In this document: positions 1 to 11,174 of the stretch, piece by piece
Position numbering within the stretch: position 1 is the first letter of the stretch
Layout: every line of letters begins with the position of its first letter
DNA from: Podospora comata
Lineage: Eukaryota > Ascomycota > Sordariomycetes > Sordariales > Podosporaceae
Reading direction: 5' to 3'
Assembly: GCA_017354895.1 (NCBI GenBank)
Contig: CP071495.1
Span: forward strand, 2,897,001-2,961,000
DNA length: 64,000 bases
Position numbers and translations under genes: made by a program
Notes under the pieces: model-generated
What the model was told of the DNA's origin: nothing
Seen by the model: the letters and a program-made list of their open reading frames with translations, nothing else
Database searches by the model: none

Positions 1-41
1 TCAAAAAGTCAGATCCGTGTTTAATGAGGTTTCAGACTTAC

Positions 42-686
42 TTCGAGAGGCTTACTTATATCAAAATTCCTAAATAACAATGGGAGTATGTGGGCGCACT
101 CTAAATAGTCACGAATTCGAAAACGCTGGTCTGCGGGTAGCTTGGTGTAGAAGTGGTTGTTGTCTACCGCCCTGGTAACGACACAACCATCCCGTATCAT
201 GCATTTCTCTCTGACGACTGATTGTTGATTTCGAGATGACGGATCGATATTGATCATGGCTGTGTCGATGTCGTCTTCGAATTCTTCTGCTAGCCCTGGA
301 GAGATAGTTAGGCTTTGAAGCCCAACGTTTCGAGCAGGTTTCAGAAGGGCGTCGACTAAGAAATTTCTCAGCTGCCTGAGTTTTCGTGCATTGGCAGAAT
401 TCTCCTCAATCTCCCGTATTAGCGTGATTCGCCCGGCAACTGGCAGGTGTGTGATGAATGCCTCAAGGACACGTTTGGTATCATCCTGTGGTGAAATTTG
501 CACATATCTGCTGAATGCCTGACTACATCTGTCGTACAGCTCCCATGCCTTCACCGGGTCCTCAAACGCCGCTGATAAATATGTGCTGAATGCTGTTGAG
601 ACAATTGTCTCTTCGTCGACGTTTGGGTGCTGGGGGATGGCGCGCACCATCGCCTTGGAGGTATGTTCACCCAGGAGCATTGACAT
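42..686 (-). CDS. HNH_2-type nuclease domain protein, 5' exon (partial)
   Basis: This is the 5' exon (215 codons, ATG at 686) of a fungal protein with an HNH endonuclease-like domain of the HNH_2 class. The N-terminal 140 residues are helical with no motif I recognise. The HNH module starts near residue 158, with the family pattern REKCMIRDGCVVTR followed by LECAHILP, the Cys-His pair expected at the first metal or active site. The exon should end at base 42, because the next bases on the minus strand are a consensus donor (GTAAGT). Without splicing, the frame stops 20 bases from the window edge and the domain would be cut in half. The second HNH half therefore lies off the left edge. Such proteins are common and multicopy in filamentous ascomycetes and their role is unknown. 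The domain call is fairly secure; nuclease activity is inference. Confidence 0.6.
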
Positions 687-844
687 GTCATCTGCTGACC
701 TTATCAGATGCTATTCAACCCTATTAAGAGCATCAGATCCAGTCGCTAAGGGATAAACCGCATCAGAGCGATGATGGATTGGTACCGGGGACTGACTCAA
801 GGACAGCCCAAGTGATGGGGGGAACTCTCACAAATGAGACGACA

Positions 845-1770
845 ATTTGGCATCCAAATTGTTGAACTCTATGAAGCTCTACTGTCTTATCAGATCACAT
901 TCGTCTGTTCCTGTTACCGTCATCGGGGTCTTGCCTTCTTAGGAGATATTCTCGAGTAACGGACGAAGAAAACCAATGCCAGAGAAATCTTCGGTCTACT
1001 GATCCTCGGGATGACAAAGATCGCATGGAGAAAACCAAAGGAGGACTTCTCATCGAATCCTATGCTTAGATTGTAGGTAACCAACAGTTTCAGCAATGGC
1101 GGACTCACCCAGGCAGGCGAGTCCTCTGGATCAAAGGCAATCCGGGGAAAGGGAAGACCATGCTTCTCTGCGGAATGATCAATGAGCTCTCACGACTGTA
1201 TACTGGAAATGGTAAAGGCACCTGCCTGGCGTATTTTCTATGCCAAGCAACAGATTCTCGCATCAGCGGCGCGACTTCAGTCTTACAGGGCTTGATCTAT
1301 CTATTGATCGAACAGAATCCCTCGCTCATCTTTTATATTCGAGAGAAGTACGACCGTGCTGGGAAAGATATGTTTGAAGACGTCAATGCTTGGTCTGCCT
1401 TTCCATTCCCTACTTCCTCCTGGAATCCTCAATATGTAGAGCTAACGCTCTGTCACATACAACGAAGAAGGCGGGTGTTTCAATGTGGGCCTGGATCGTC
1501 TGTGTCTTGTTTTAGAGTCCCTACCGGCTACAGACTCGAACCGTGGGGTTAATTACCGGCTTCGTGAAGATGGGTATAATGCGTCGCAGGATGGCAGGTG
1601 GGTTATCAAAGATGAAGAGAGATTGCTGTGGCTGCCAGCGGACTATCGTCCTGATCATGCTTTCAGTTGGAAGGGGGCGGCACATACTCTGGTCATTTCC
1701 ACGAAACGGAAGGGAGTCATGGTTATGGAGTTTGCCTCGGGTATGGATGTGCGCCGTGGGCATCATTAAG
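845..1770 (+). pseudogene. Relic of a NACHT-WD40 NLR (HET-E/nwd-like)
   Basis: These are fragments of a fungal NOD-like receptor of the NACHT-WD40 class, used in self/non-self recognition. About 853-940 reads IVELYEALLSYQ, the conserved stretch before NACHT in this family. About 970-1400 carries the linker (DPRDDKDRMEKTKGG) and the NACHT P-loop (LWIKGNPGKGKTMLL), followed by the segment after Walker A. About 1485-1745 matches the extreme C-terminal tail that follows the last WD40 blade (DGRWVIKDEERLLWLPADYRP). The Walker B half of NACHT, the linker and the whole WD40 propeller (normally over 2 kb) are missing between them. The remaining pieces lie in different frames, and one Trp codon of the family reads as TAG. 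This is a host gene decayed by a large internal deletion plus point changes, not a functional receptor. Confidence 0.6.
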
Positions 1771-2331
1771 CCTCTAAAAATAGTTAACAGACATTGGGAT
1801 ATACTATAGGCCTTTACTTGTAATCGCGTTGTTTTAAAAGATAGTCCAAAGGCCTTCAATGAGGTGTGCTTACTATCTTTATAAGCCTTGATATTATATT
1901 TCAGTCTCTACTTTTTCATCCACAGCGTACTCGACATTGAAGTTCAATCCAGTTGGCATTATGGGTGGTCAACACAAATAGGTATCAATTCAAGAACACT
2001 CAACATAAGAGATCTAACTACCCATGATACAACCCAACGAAATGCTCAACTTGAACCACTAAAAAACAGAAAGGTATCATTCCTCCATTCTCAATCTTAT
2101 TACATACCCCCTAAAGAACAGATATCCTCTCCAAAACAAAACAAAAGTCTTCCACGTGTGTGCGTGTGCGTGCTATATGCGCAAGTCCATTCTTTTTTGG
2201 TGCCCCACTTTTCCCAATCCCATATGCCCCATAATAAAAAGCCAAAATGCATCCACACCAAGAAAGAAGAGTGACAAACGCTCGCCGGCTATTTAAAACA
2301 AAGAGAAACCAAAAAACGACAGTCCAAAATA
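1771..2331. other. Intergenic, AT-rich
   Basis: This gap lies between the NLR relic and the 3' end of the DET1-like gene. It is noticeably more AT-rich than the rest of the window, especially 1780-1910, as is common for decayed accessory sequence. I see no gene, terminal repeats or tRNA. Confidence 0.5.
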
Positions 2332-4424
2332 TCAGTAAACACTCCCCTGTATACTCTTATCCTCCATCTCAGCTCTCATCAATGCCTCATCCGCCTTCTC
2401 CGTTAACGTCCTCGCCAACTCCAACCCATCAGCGTTGCTCCCACTCTCATCCTCATCCTCATCTGGCGTCTCATGCTCCCCATCTGCCTCGTGCTCTCCA
2501 TCACTGCTATGCCCAGCATCACTGTGGCAGTCTCCCAACCTGTTAGCCCTCATACCCCTTCCCATCCGGCTGTTATCTCTCTTGCTGCCAGGCCCAGTGA
2601 GAAAGACAGCACGATGAGAAGCAGGCTTGAGATAATCATGTGTATGTGAGTGGTGGTGAGTATGTCTGTGACGCTCGTCCTCTGACGAGTCAGCGTCATC
2701 ACCGCTGGCGACGCTGTTATGCCCGCTGTACGTCCCGCCAAAGTCCCTTCCGACATGGAGTTGCTGTACCGCGCCCCCATGGGCAGAAGTTTGATGGTTG
2801 CTGCTGCTGTTGCTGTTGTTGTTGCTGAGATGGGGCGGTAGGCTGGGGCTCTTGAGCTGGCCACGTAATCGGTCGTCGACAGAGATAAAAGACGGCGTAC
2901 CGTCTGGACTAGAAACCACCTCATCTCGGGCCTTGCTGATGTCGATTTTGGGACCCGTGATAGAGATGTCAAAGGAGGGGTTAGGGCTGCCGTCTGCGCA
3001 AAGCGTGGTTGATGACTGAGACCAGAAAATCTTTTTGCCTGCCGGCCGTCGACTCACTAGTGTTGTGCTGTTGGCCGTGCCGTTGAAGGAAGGGTTGGTG
3101 AGGCCGAAGGTCGAAGAGGTTGTCGTGTTGTTGTTGTTGTTGTTGTTGGTCGTCGAGGAGGTGGAAGAAGTAGAGTTGTTCGTTTCAGCAGGGGGAGCAA
3201 GAACGGCAGCAGCATCGAGGGGAGAGGCGGCGCCGTTCTTGACGGCTGTCACGTTGCTCCCGCTCGTGTTGCTGTTGCTGTTGCTACCGCTGCTGTTTTC
3301 ACTTCCAGCCAGGCCGACAGCCTGGTTAGAGATGATATGGTCGTTCTTGACCAAGTCAGCCAGCGTCTGGCGGATCTTGAAATTCTTGTCGTGGTTGCAG
3401 CCGTTGGGACAGCCTCCCCAGCGACGTCGAATCTCAACCACTGAGCCGGTGCGAGCAAGTTTCGAACTGTCCTTACTCTTTCCATTCTCCTTTCCGGTCT
3501 CCGCCTTCTCCTTGTCCTTTGCCTCGGCTTCCTTTTCTCTGGCCACCGCTTCCAGCGCGTTTTGTTTTTTGAGATCGGACCATGTCCGTAGCTTGTTTTC
3601 TAGGATATATTTGCCCGTGTTCATGTCCTGCCTCATGGTGAGGAACTCGCAGTGGTTGACGTTGCGGAGATCCTCAAAGTACTCGACACTGAAATGGTAC
3701 CACTTCATGAGGAAGACACGAGACATGAGACCGTGAGTGACTGTTGTGGGTTATTATTAGCATCCCCATTTCTTTGGAAAATTGGCTCGTTCCTGGACAA
3801 AGGAAAAGACATACCTAATACGCAGACACTGGGAAAGTCGTCATCCCCAAACTGTCTCCACAAACTCTCGTTGAAACCACTGACACGATCGTAGGCATCC
3901 GCCGCACTCTCGCCGTTTGGAATTCTGTAGAAAAAGTGACCATAGTCGGCACGCTCCTGCCACATCCTTTCCATCTCGGCGCTGCATGGCTGGAAGTTGC
4001 CAAAATCTTGCTCGCGCAGCCTTGGCTCCTCATAGACTTTGATCCTGTTCCTGTTAAAGTTGCTGTCTTCTGGCTGGTTGTCCGTCAAGGTGGCGAGGAT
4101 GCCTTCTGTCGTCTCTCTTGTCCGTCTGTAGGGGCTGGTGAAGAACTGAAGAGTGTCGTCGGGCCGCAGCAGGCCCTTGAGTCTCCGGCCGGCTTCGTAG
4201 GCTTGTTGCCATCCTTCTTGCGTGAGCTTGACTCTGTGATCGGGAATGGTCTGGTGGATGTCGCGGTTTTCTGTTGCGGAAATGGCATGTTAGTCACACT
4301 GATCTTCTTGTACCCCTCCTTTTTTGCGACATGGGAATCTGCAGTGCGAGGCTGAGACATGTGACGTACTGTTGCCCTCCGACTGGGCGTGTCTGATAAG
4401 GATGATAAGTCTTGGTTTCCCCAT
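2332..4424 (-). CDS. DET1: DET1-like phosphoglycerate mutase family phosphatase
   Basis: This is a histidine-phosphatase-superfamily protein of the phosphoglycerate mutase branch, close to yeast Det1 (a small acid phosphatase linked to sterol transport) but much longer. Exons 4424-4370, 4270-3815 and 3740-2332 join exactly to 639 codons. The catalytic core is residues 1-240. The RHG-type motif RHAQSEGN carries the nucleophile His12, SPYRRTRET starts near residue 64, the acid/base region is in PNGESAADAYDRV, and the second catalytic His173 is in VTHGL. The N-terminus looks complete because the first Met lies ten residues before Arg11. The remaining roughly 400 residues are disordered: charged KEKAE repeats, poly-Asn/Ser/Thr tracts encoded by CAA/AAC repeats, an HTHHHSHTH cluster and an acidic tail. 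The phosphatase fold is certain. The physiological substrate is not, and the symbol is assigned by family only. Confidence 0.85.
3127..3149. repeat. (GTT)n trinucleotide tract in coding exon
   Basis: About seven GTT units on the plus strand encode a poly-Asn run in the disordered tail of the DET1-like protein. A second, impure CTG/GTT tract at 2796-2826 encodes Asn/Ser. Both are likely to vary in length between strains. Confidence 0.8.
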
Positions 4425-6316
4425 GATTGTGTTCTCCTTCTTTTCTCTGGGTGAATTGGGTCGTGGAGATAGCTGCAGTTGGTGTTTGAGCAGGATTGGG
4501 GAGTGGGCAGGTGTTTCTTGGGCGCTTGGTGGTCTAGTGATAGGCAGTCCGTTTCAAGTTGCCTTGTAGGTAAGGGGAGGGCCTATCAAACAAGGTGGGG
4601 GATAAAGCGCAAGGGGTTGTCCGGACAAAGGGGATCTTCGGGAGTAACAGAAGGGAAAAGGAAAAATGGAAACAGGCAAAGTTTTAATAGCTTTAAGATT
4701 CTCAGTTACAGCACAGAGCCTAGCTGCCCAGTCTTTTGCAATATGGATGCTCGATGATATTTCGTATTACCAATGCGGTTCGTCACCAAGTGACCCCTGC
4801 CAATTACTCACCACCCCAAGCCCACTGCCCAGTTGTTTTTAGCAGGCTCCAAGTGGAACTGTGGAACGGTGGAATGGTGGACACAAGCAAACTCAGACTT
4901 CAAGTTGGGCATGACCCCGCTAGTTTTTCATCTGGAGGTGTCTGGATCTCGTTGGCTGCTTGGTCCATGGAACAGCACCCAAAGCTGTCGTGTCTGCCTC
5001 TCCTTGCGCGCGCCTGATGATGGATGGCAGTGCCCGTGTCTGCATGGTTCTGCCGTTCTTCAGCTTTGGGCTTTCTTCTATTGTGCAATACCTCTATCAA
5101 AGCAAATGGCACGATTCCACCGTCCCTTCGTGCCACTTCTGGTGTCATCTCCTGAAAGCATAGGGCTGCCGAGTTTTGCTAGCTGATAGCAAAAGAGTAC
5201 CCGCCGAACCGGTGACCGCCTGATCGCCATCGAATCAGACCGCCTCCCGAAGAGATCTACCCATCTGCCACCCGTGGCTTGCTAACACCAGATGTGTGGT
5301 ACAGACGCACCCCCGCCCCCGGCACTTGACCATTCTGGATGATGGTTCCTGAAGCGCCCAGTTCTTGTCCCCCAAGCGCCTAACAGGAACAGACAACGTT
5401 TTCCTGCATTTTTACCTAATATGCTTCCATTTCCAGCAACATGTTCGTATTCTCTTTCATGATGCAAAATCACCACATGACATGTTGGATATTTCTCCAT
5501 CCCACCAGTTCAGTCTAGATCGACAATTATATGGGGTAAACAGAGTCCACAATCTTGTTCACGTGCCCCTTTCTTCTGGATCGTGTTTGCGGTTCCCCGG
5601 GCCCCCCTACTAAAAAAAATCAAAAAAGTCATCAATGCAATCCTGACTGGATCGTGGGTCGCTAAACCCCGCCATTTCTCTTGGGGCTGCCAAGACATCG
5701 TGGTCGAAATTTGAGACAGCTTCCCATTTTCAACCACTTGTCTAAACACATGCTTGATCACTGACCAGAAGACCAATCAATGGGACTCTCTCTTGGCCGT
5801 GACATTTGCTCACACCCGGATATCATCACGCAAAACGTGCGGTGCGTGCCATGGCCATTTCGTTCCGTTTGCTCCCGTGGTAGGTCCCGTAGGTCCCGGA
5901 ATCTCAGATCTTCATTGTGTCAGGCACCACGAGGCTGAAGCCCCACCACCAAAGTGACTCTTTTCTTGGCACAGCCAAGGTGGTGGCCCAGGCTCTCAAC
6001 TTTTTTTTCTGGTTGCGCCACGGTCGCGTCCGGTGTGCCAAGCCAAACCAAGTGCACCATCCAGCTGCAAAGCTTCAACTCCAAGAAATCGCATCATCAG
6101 CATCACCACCATCTGTCGCGAGGGACCCACCAAATCGACTCACAGTCGCTACCACGTTCACATTCTAATTCCGGGCTTTGTTGTCAACAGCCATCACCAC
6201 CATCCTTGTCGGCAACTAGCTACTGGATCCAGCCTTGCGATTGCATCACCCACCACCATCAACCCTCCCAATCCTCAACCTCAGCTCACCTCAGCTCACC
6301 TCAACCAACTCCCAAA
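4425..6316. other. Divergent intergenic region (DET1-like / PRKRIP1)
   Basis: This 1.9 kb gap separates two divergently transcribed genes and must hold both promoters. The plus strand becomes C-rich and CA-rich over 6040-6316, as expected of a fungal 5' UTR just before the PRKRIP1 start. Open frames here are short, overlap each other and resemble nothing I know. Confidence 0.5.
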
Positions 6317-6925
6317 ATGGCCGACGCCCCCCCAGCCAAACGCCTCAAAACAACCACCTCCGCCAAAACCAAACACAACCTCTCCCCCACCTCCCTCCAA
6401 GCAGCAACCCTCTCATCCCTCTTCGCAAACCCCGACAAGCCCATTCCCCTCCCCACCGGCCCCCAAAAGAAACACCTCCCCCCGCCCCCAGAAATAGTAA
6501 CCAACGTCCAAGGCTCCTCCGCCGGCGCCGGATCGGGCGAGTTTCACGTCTACAAAGCCGCCCGCCGCCGCGAATATGAACGACTCCGGCAAATGGAAGA
6601 GGAAACCGCCGCTGAAAAGGCCCAGCGCGAGTTTGAGGAGGAACGACTAGAGAGATTAAGAAAGGACGAGGAAAAGACGCGAAAGAACAGGGAGAAGAGG
6701 AATAAGAAGAAGCAGAATAAGGGGAAGGGAGGTGGGAATAAAGGGGGGACGCCGCAGCCAACTACTACCGCGAGTGGGAAGGAGGGGGATAAGAAAGGTG
6801 ACGATGGTGATAAAGTGGCTGGAAATGGGACAAAGAAGGGGGATGCAAAGGAGTCGACAACACCACAACCACCCGCTGTCCCAGTCGCCCAAGGGGTGGG
6901 GTTGGTCATCTGCGATGATGATTGA
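6317..6925 (+). CDS. PRKRIP1: PRKRIP1 homologue (DUF1168), spliceosome-associated
   Basis: This intronless gene encodes 202 residues. It contains the DUF1168/PRKRIP1 signature: a PPPEIVTNVQGSSAGAGSGE segment (residues 56-76) followed by FHVYKAARRREYERLRQMEEE and a long charged helix. In animals PRKRIP1 is a double-stranded-RNA-binding nuclear protein and a component of the post-branching (C and later) spliceosome, where its helix contacts RNA near U2 snRNP. A similar role is inferred here. The N-terminus has a PPAKRLK basic patch that could act as a nuclear signal, and residues 100-150 are a Lys/Arg/Glu-rich helix. The tail is Gly/Lys-rich and low complexity. The frame is open far upstream of 6317, but the family alignment starts only after this Met, so the upstream part is treated as UTR. 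Confidence 0.85.
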   Translation: MADAPPAKRLKTTTSAKTKHNLSPTSLQAATLSSLFANPDKPIPLPTGPQKKHLPPPPEIVTNVQGSSAGAGSGEFHVYKAARRREYERLRQMEEETAAEKAQREFEEERLERLRKDEEKTRKNREKRNKKKQNKGKGGGNKGGTPQPTTTASGKEGDKKGDDGDKVAGNGTKKGDAKESTTPQPPAVPVAQGVGLVICDDD

Positions 6926-7088
6926 ACGACAACCAGCTTCACACACGCAGCATCAGCAATCGGTAGAGTATCAGAGGAAGGGGTATCTGCATTCCAGCAT
7001 TTTATTTGTTCACTACTTCCCACCCATCCATCCATCTATGCCATGCTTTATCTACCGGCGGGTCTACCCTCCTTCGTCATCTGTACAT

Positions 7089-9092
7089 TTAATCATCACC
7101 ACCGCTAATGCCGACACCCGGTTGCAGCTTCTTCGCGCTGCAAATGTCATCTACTCTGAGCAAGAGGCAGGCGGCCTACGTTATGTTAGTATACTGTAAT
7201 ACCGTAGGCAGAATCAAAAACCATACCTCAATAGCAGTCTTCATGCTCTGCACCTTGATAGCCTCCGGCTCCCAAACACCATACTCCTTCATGTCCACCA
7301 GCGAACCAGTATCACCATTCACGCCCCACGAGCTCTTGCCCTCGGCGTGCTTAGCCCGGAGATCGGTCAGCACCCTGACAGGGGACTTGCCCGCGTTCTG
7401 GATAAGCGTCCGGGGGATGACCTCAAGCGCCTCGGCAACAGCCTTGTAAGGCCACTGCTGGACACCCTCAATGCTCTTGGCGAGCTGCTGTAACCTGACA
7501 GAGACCGCCATCTCGGTAGCACCACCGCCAGGCGATAATCTGGGGTGGAACATGACGTTGCGTGCCACGCCCATGGCGTCCTGGAGGTTGCGCTCGATCT
7601 CATTGAGAACATCCTTAGAGGGACCTCTGAGGAGGACAGTGCAGGCCTTTGGTGACTTGCACTTTGTGAGGAAGGTGAAGTACTCGTCACCAATCTTCTC
7701 AATCTCGAACAGACCGCACTGGGTGCCGACGTCAGACTCCTGGAGGTCTTCCACTCTGTTGACGATGGTGGCACCAGTGGCTCTCGCTATCCGGTTGTTG
7801 TCTGTCTTGCGCACGCGGCGGAGGGCTGTGACGTTGGCCTTCATGAGGTAGTGCTGGGCGAGATCTAATACACCATCATCAGTCTTATGCCCCCTATACC
7901 CCTGAATGTTTGCAAACAAACTTACCAGAAACACCCTTCTCAGTGATAACCAAATCTGGGTTCAGCGCCAAGATATGCTCACACATGCTCTTGACCTGCT
8001 CCTCCTCAATTTCTAAAATCCTGTTCCAGTCCTCCTCCTTCGTCACCTCGATATTAGTCTGCGACTCTCCCTTCTTATACTCCAAAGGACAATCCAACAG
8101 AATAATCCTCGGGTTCTCAATCTTGCGGCGCATCTTGGGATGAGTAATATCCTTGTTGAGCATCACACCATCCAGCACCCGACTGTCCTCAATCTCACCA
8201 CCAGGCACCTTCTCAACACGCGCATACCGCTTGATATCGACCTCGCGCTTGCCGTTGCCAACCTCCCAGGTGACTGTCCTGACAGCGTTCAAGGCAAGGC
8301 TGCACATGAGCTCCGACCATCTCGAGACAAACTTTGTGCCGATGGACGAAGAAATAAGCTTGTACATCTCCTTGTCGTCGTTGATGTCGATGGGAAGGGA
8401 GATCTCCTCGATGATTTCCAGCGCGTCCTTAAGAGCCCGCTTGAAGGCCGCGATGATGTTGACTGGGTGGATGTTGCGCTCGAGTTGGGGGAGGGCCTGT
8501 GCGAGGATCTCACCGGCTGTGACAAAGTGTTAGCCCCTGGTCAGCTTCCATGCCCAACATGCCCATCAGTGTTGATTTGTAACCCACCCAGGATAATAAC
8601 AGTTGTAGTACCATCGCCAACCTCCTCATCCTGCGTCCGGCTGAGCTCGATCATGCTCTTGGCCGCGGGGTGCGACACCTCGATCTCGCGGAGGATGGCG
8701 TGGCCGTCATTGGTGAGGACGATGCCGCCCATGGGGTCGAGCAGCATCTTCAACATGGCCTTGGGGCCCAGGCATGATCGGATAATATCAGCAACACTGT
8801 ATCCCCCAGGTAAGCTTCATGTACTTCAAACGACGACGACGACAACATCGACTCGGGGCGGTCAAGCAACCAGGACGGCGGGGTAGTAGTAACATACGTT
8901 TTGGCAGCAGCGATGTTCGACAACTGAGCCTTGCGACCGGTCTGCCTCTCAGCACCGGCATTGGTGTCTATGTTCATACCATAATGGTCAGCTATGAGCA
9001 AGTCGCGGTAAAGGGGGCCCAAAGTATATAGGAGGCGGGGAAGCTTCCATAGAGGGGGGATCCATACTCATCACCAAGACAGGAGCCTGCAT
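7089..9092 (-). CDS. CCT3: T-complex chaperonin subunit gamma (CCT3)
   Basis: This is the gamma subunit of the cytosolic TRiC/CCT chaperonin, the ATP-driven folding ring for actin, tubulin and WD40 proteins. The six exons are 9092-9068, 8967-8898, 8796-8588, 8516-7926, 7864-7227 and 7175-7089, and they give exactly 539 residues, the usual CCT3 size. It begins with the subunit-diagnostic MQAPVLVMNTNAGAERQTGR. The ATP-site motifs follow: LGPKAMLKMLLDPMGGI, TNDGHAI and the catalytic loop GDGTTTVI. The apical domain contains LLDCPLEYKK, and the late ATP motif SPGGGATEMAVS is intact. It ends with LLLRVDDICSAKK and a short Gly/Asp tail. The first exon codes for only eight residues plus one base, so the start depends on the first splice. 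It is convergent with the PRKRIP1 homologue 163 bp away. Identification is certain. Confidence 0.97.
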
Positions 9093-10025
9093 CTTGCCTG
9101 TCGTTGGCTTTCCGCCTGTTGTATTGTTTTAAAAAGGGGTATTAAAACGAGTCGTGGTCGGGGGGAGAAAGAAGGTGGTCAACGAAAAGGGACAAGGCGT
9201 GGTGGTCGCTGGAAAAGGGCGGGTTCGAAATTACACAGCGAGGATCCAGCGTGGGTTCACTGTTTTCCTTGTCGTCGCTAGGCAGCTCCTGAGGCGCTGG
9301 AGGTGGGATGGTCCCGAAAAGTTCAGAAGCCCGGGACCCACCAAAGCTCACGCTCTCAACACCCGAGGTGGGGCAACGCCCGGATCAACACAACTTCCCT
9401 TCCGCCTGGATCTCAGCGGCCCCAAGACATAGTATAATTCAACGTCCTAAACGACTTAATGGTAACAATCAAATACACTTCATATTATCATGGCGAAGGG
9501 GTGTACATAGACCCTATGTACACATCCATAATATCAGCTCGGCCTGCTTCTTTTATACATGTCCATCAAAGTCGTCCACCTCACTGCCCGTTCCTCCTTT
9601 CCATCCCTGATAACCTTCCATATCCCCCCTCCCTTTCCCTCTCTGCGTCTCTTCAATGTTCAAAATGCCAACACGATAACCCCTTTCTCAACCACCAAAC
9701 AACTTCACCATATCCTCCAACTGTTTGTAAATGTAATGGAATACAAATACGTACAAAGGAAAGAAGCACGGCGGCAAGGTTCGCAAAGTGTGCTCTTTGT
9801 CGACCCAGAGAATTAGATGTTAGTAAATGCTATTGTCTGGCCAGACCATAAACTCCCCAAAATCGACGAAAAAATTGATACAGAAAACAAAAAACTGTCA
9901 AAAGTGACGGTGCTATACAGCACAAAAAGCGTATACTGAAGGAAACAAAAACAGAGGCCTTGTTTGCGCGCAGTAACATCCTGTTGCAAAAAGAGCCTGC
10001 TTCCGTCGCTGAACTCAAAAAGAGA
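9093..10025. other. Intergenic, CCT3 upstream region
   Basis: This 0.9 kb gap is the promoter side of CCT3 and also the 3' flank of the membrane-protein gene, which is on the same strand. I see no gene or repeat here. Confidence 0.5.
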
Positions 10026-11174
10026 CTAGAAATTCTGCGAGATTCCGGCTGTCTGTTGTGGGTAGTGTGCTGGATTCTCGATGCGAGTGTTCCTCCGAGC
10101 CGTCACATCCCGGATGATTGGTGAGCCGCCTCCTGGCTGGCTGGGGGGCTGGTCTGAGTATGGGTTTCCACTGCCGTACTGATCGTAGTACTGATTGGGT
10201 CCGCTGTACGCCATACCTATTGGGCCTTCGCCAGAGCCATCAGACCTCGCAGCAGCACTATACGAAGAGGAAGCATTGGAAGGCCCGCGGTGCACGTCAC
10301 CACGGTTATTCGCAGCAGAAGGGCCCATTACTCCAAGAATCTCGCCCTCCGGTGAAGCAGGCACTTCATGCATCAAGGGCTCACCAGATCGTGTGTCGGA
10401 GACAGTAGCACGGGTAGGTGAAGCGGCATCCGAATAAGGGGCCCCTCCAGACATGGTTGTCGATGTTTTCCTCGCAGTCGAACCGGCAATCGTGGTGGAG
10501 CCCCAGCCTCTGTAGCCAGCGGAGGACTCATCGTCTCGCCCATCATAAGCGGCAGCGACGGCTGGAATTGTTGGGTCGGCGTTAGGGTTGTATCCATAGT
10601 CTTCGACCTCCTTGCGTCTCTGCTCCTCGGCATCCTTGCGCTGCTTCCTCTTCCTCCACAAGAAAATGCCGGCCACAACCAAAAGAGCAACGGCAACAAT
10701 AGGGACCACCACAGCGATAGCAATCTTCCCACTGTTGCTCAATCCTCCGGTCGAGACCTCAGGGTTGGCGTCATTGCCAGCGCCAACCCCGGGAAGTCCA
10801 GTTGAAGAAGACGATGAGGTCTGCGCAGGATCTGGTACGCCATCCGTCGGTCTTCTAGTGGTGATGGTTTGCGTAACAACCTCTGTGCTGGTGTCTGGTT
10901 CAGGGTCTGGGGGGTTGCTGGATGAAGGCTCCGGAGAAGGCTCTGGTTGTTGTGGGGTGGAACTGGTGGATGGAGGATCAGGCCTAGGAGTCGATGATGT
11001 CGAAGGAGGAGGAGGGGTGGGAGTGGTAGTGGGAGGAGGGGGAGGAGGAGTGGGGGTTGGAGTTGGTGTAGGAGTCGGTGTGTTGCTAGTCGATGGCGGA
11101 GGAGCGGGTGGGTTGGTGTCAGACGGTGGAGGGTCTGCGGAGGTGTCCGGCGCGCCAGTCGAGTTGGTAGACAT
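10026..11174 (-). CDS. Single-pass membrane protein with Pro/Thr/Ser-rich ectodomain
   Basis: This intronless gene encodes 382 residues from the ATG at 11174. Residues 1-145 are an almost pure Pro/Thr/Ser stretch (TPTPTP and PPPP runs) with no cysteines, probably O-mannosylated. Residues 151-173 form one strong hydrophobic helix (IAIAVVVPIVAVALLVV) followed by the stop-transfer sequence RKRKQRK. The cytoplasmic tail of about 205 residues includes EVEDYGYNPNADPTIPAV and RGWGSTTIAGSTARK, which I recognise as recurring in uncharacterised Sordariomycete proteins of this architecture. There is no cleavable signal peptide, so a type III (N-outside) topology is inferred. The layout resembles cell-wall sensors such as Mid2/Wsc, but no WSC or Mid2 domain is present, so no function is assigned. 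An in-frame extension reaches 11306, but it is basic and unlike the rest. Confidence 0.65.
   Translation of the reverse strand: MSTNSTGAPDTSADPPPSDTNPPAPPPSTSNTPTPTPTPTPTPPPPPPTTTPTPPPPSTSSTPRPDPPSTSSTPQQPEPSPEPSSSNPPDPEPDTSTEVVTQTITTRRPTDGVPDPAQTSSSSSTGLPGVGAGNDANPEVSTGGLSNSGKIAIAVVVPIVAVALLVVAGIFLWRKRKQRKDAEEQRRKEVEDYGYNPNADPTIPAVAAAYDGRDDESSAGYRGWGSTTIAGSTARKTSTTMSGGAPYSDAASPTRATVSDTRSGEPLMHEVPASPEGEILGVMGPSAANNRGDVHRGPSNASSSYSAAARSDGSGEGPIGMAYSGPNQYYDQYGSGNPYSDQPPSQPGGGSPIIRDVTARRNTRIENPAHYPQQTAGISQNF

Noticed and set aside
5954-6316. Upstream open extension of the PRKRIP1 frame
   Set aside because: The conserved family sequence begins after the Met at 6317. The upstream part is His/Ser/Pro-rich CA-repeat translation typical of a fungal 5' UTR.
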